A program made the translations under genes and the position numbers. From the NCBI GenBank assembly GCA_027624995.1, contig JAQBTI010000120.1, positions 1 through 6,816 of the forward strand: a stretch of 6,816 nt of DNA. The letters run 5' to 3'. Shown here piece after piece: positions 6,752 to 6,816 of this stretch (the stretch's first letter is position 1; each line of letters opens with the position of its first letter). Under the pieces are notes generated by a model. That model did not search any database. It was not told the origin of the DNA and saw only the letters and a list, made by a program, of their open reading frames with translations. The DNA comes from Chloroflexota bacterium. Its GTDB lineage: Bacteria; Chloroflexota; Dehalococcoidia; Lucifugimonadales; CATQGZ01.

Positions 6752-6816
6752 TGTTAGCAACCAGCAAAAGTGGGACAGTTTGGAAGTCGAGAGATCAGGC
6801 GCTGGATGGAGGTCTG
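6752..6816 (+). mobile_element. Possible left end of an insertion sequence (partial)
   Basis: From TGTTAGCAACC at 6752 the sequence turns less GC-rich and reads like an insertion-sequence edge. It begins TGT, as many element ends do, and contains AAAAGTGGGACAGTTT. It is followed within 20 nt by an open frame with a transposase-like start. The other end, the partner inverted repeat and any target duplication lie beyond the window, so this rests on appearance only. Confidence 0.3.
6770..6816 (+). CDS. Possible N-terminus of a transposase (3' partial)
   Basis: An open frame from GTG at 6770 runs off the window and encodes VGQFGSREIRRWMEV. A short basic stretch with REIRRW-type residues resembles the beginning of helix-turn-helix transposases of the ISNCY-like type that I recall, where 'EIRRW..V' leads into the DNA-binding domain. 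There is no clear ribosome binding site, an in-frame ATG at 6806 is an alternative start, and fifteen residues are too few to identify a protein. It may be no gene at all. Confidence 0.22.
   Translation, partial: MGQFGSREIRRWMEV

Overview
The window is high-GC bacterial DNA. It holds four genes head to tail on the + strand, with gaps of 0, 37 and 10 nt, and looks like a piece of one operon cut at its 5' end. The order is: the large FAD subunit of a GMC-type dehydrogenase (N-terminus outside the window), a small gluconate 2-dehydrogenase subunit 3-like partner, a 1052-residue Asp-box (BNR/sortilin-like) beta-propeller protein, and a metal-dependent amidohydrolase of the ATZ/TRZ-like deaminase/chlorohydrolase group. 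The last ~160 nt are non-coding or mobile DNA.

Region by region: 2-1543 is the GMC oxidoreductase, with FAD-binding motifs, a Cys-rich segment and a His/Asn active-site pair. 1544-2032 is the small partner subunit, starting with GTG directly after the GMC stop and in the same frame. 2070-5228 is the Asp-box propeller protein with a beta-sandwich-like and helical C-terminus. 5239-6654 is the amidohydrolase. 6655-6816 holds a short palindrome, a 'GAAGCGAAGCGA' hairpin-type repeat and what may be the left edge of an insertion sequence with the first codons of its transposase.

How the genes may work together (inference): the first two almost certainly form one flavin dehydrogenase that oxidises an alcohol, sugar or other organic hydroxyl compound. 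The amidohydrolase would cleave a C-N or C-halogen bond of a ring or amide substrate. The propeller has no assignable reaction. This resembles a catabolic cluster for an uncommon organic substrate, but no substrate can be read from the sequence.

Organism (inference, moderate to low confidence): these families, the GC-rich codon use and the tail repeat recall uncultured Chloroflexota such as SAR202/Dehalococcoidia-related lineages. No rRNA or lineage marker is present to prove it. I see no CRISPR array, tRNA, rRNA, phage module or clear new defence system. The most unusual points are the single in-frame TAG between the two dehydrogenase subunits, the absence of a cytochrome subunit and of export signals, the altered amidohydrolase active-site motif, and the repeat/IS junction at the right edge.
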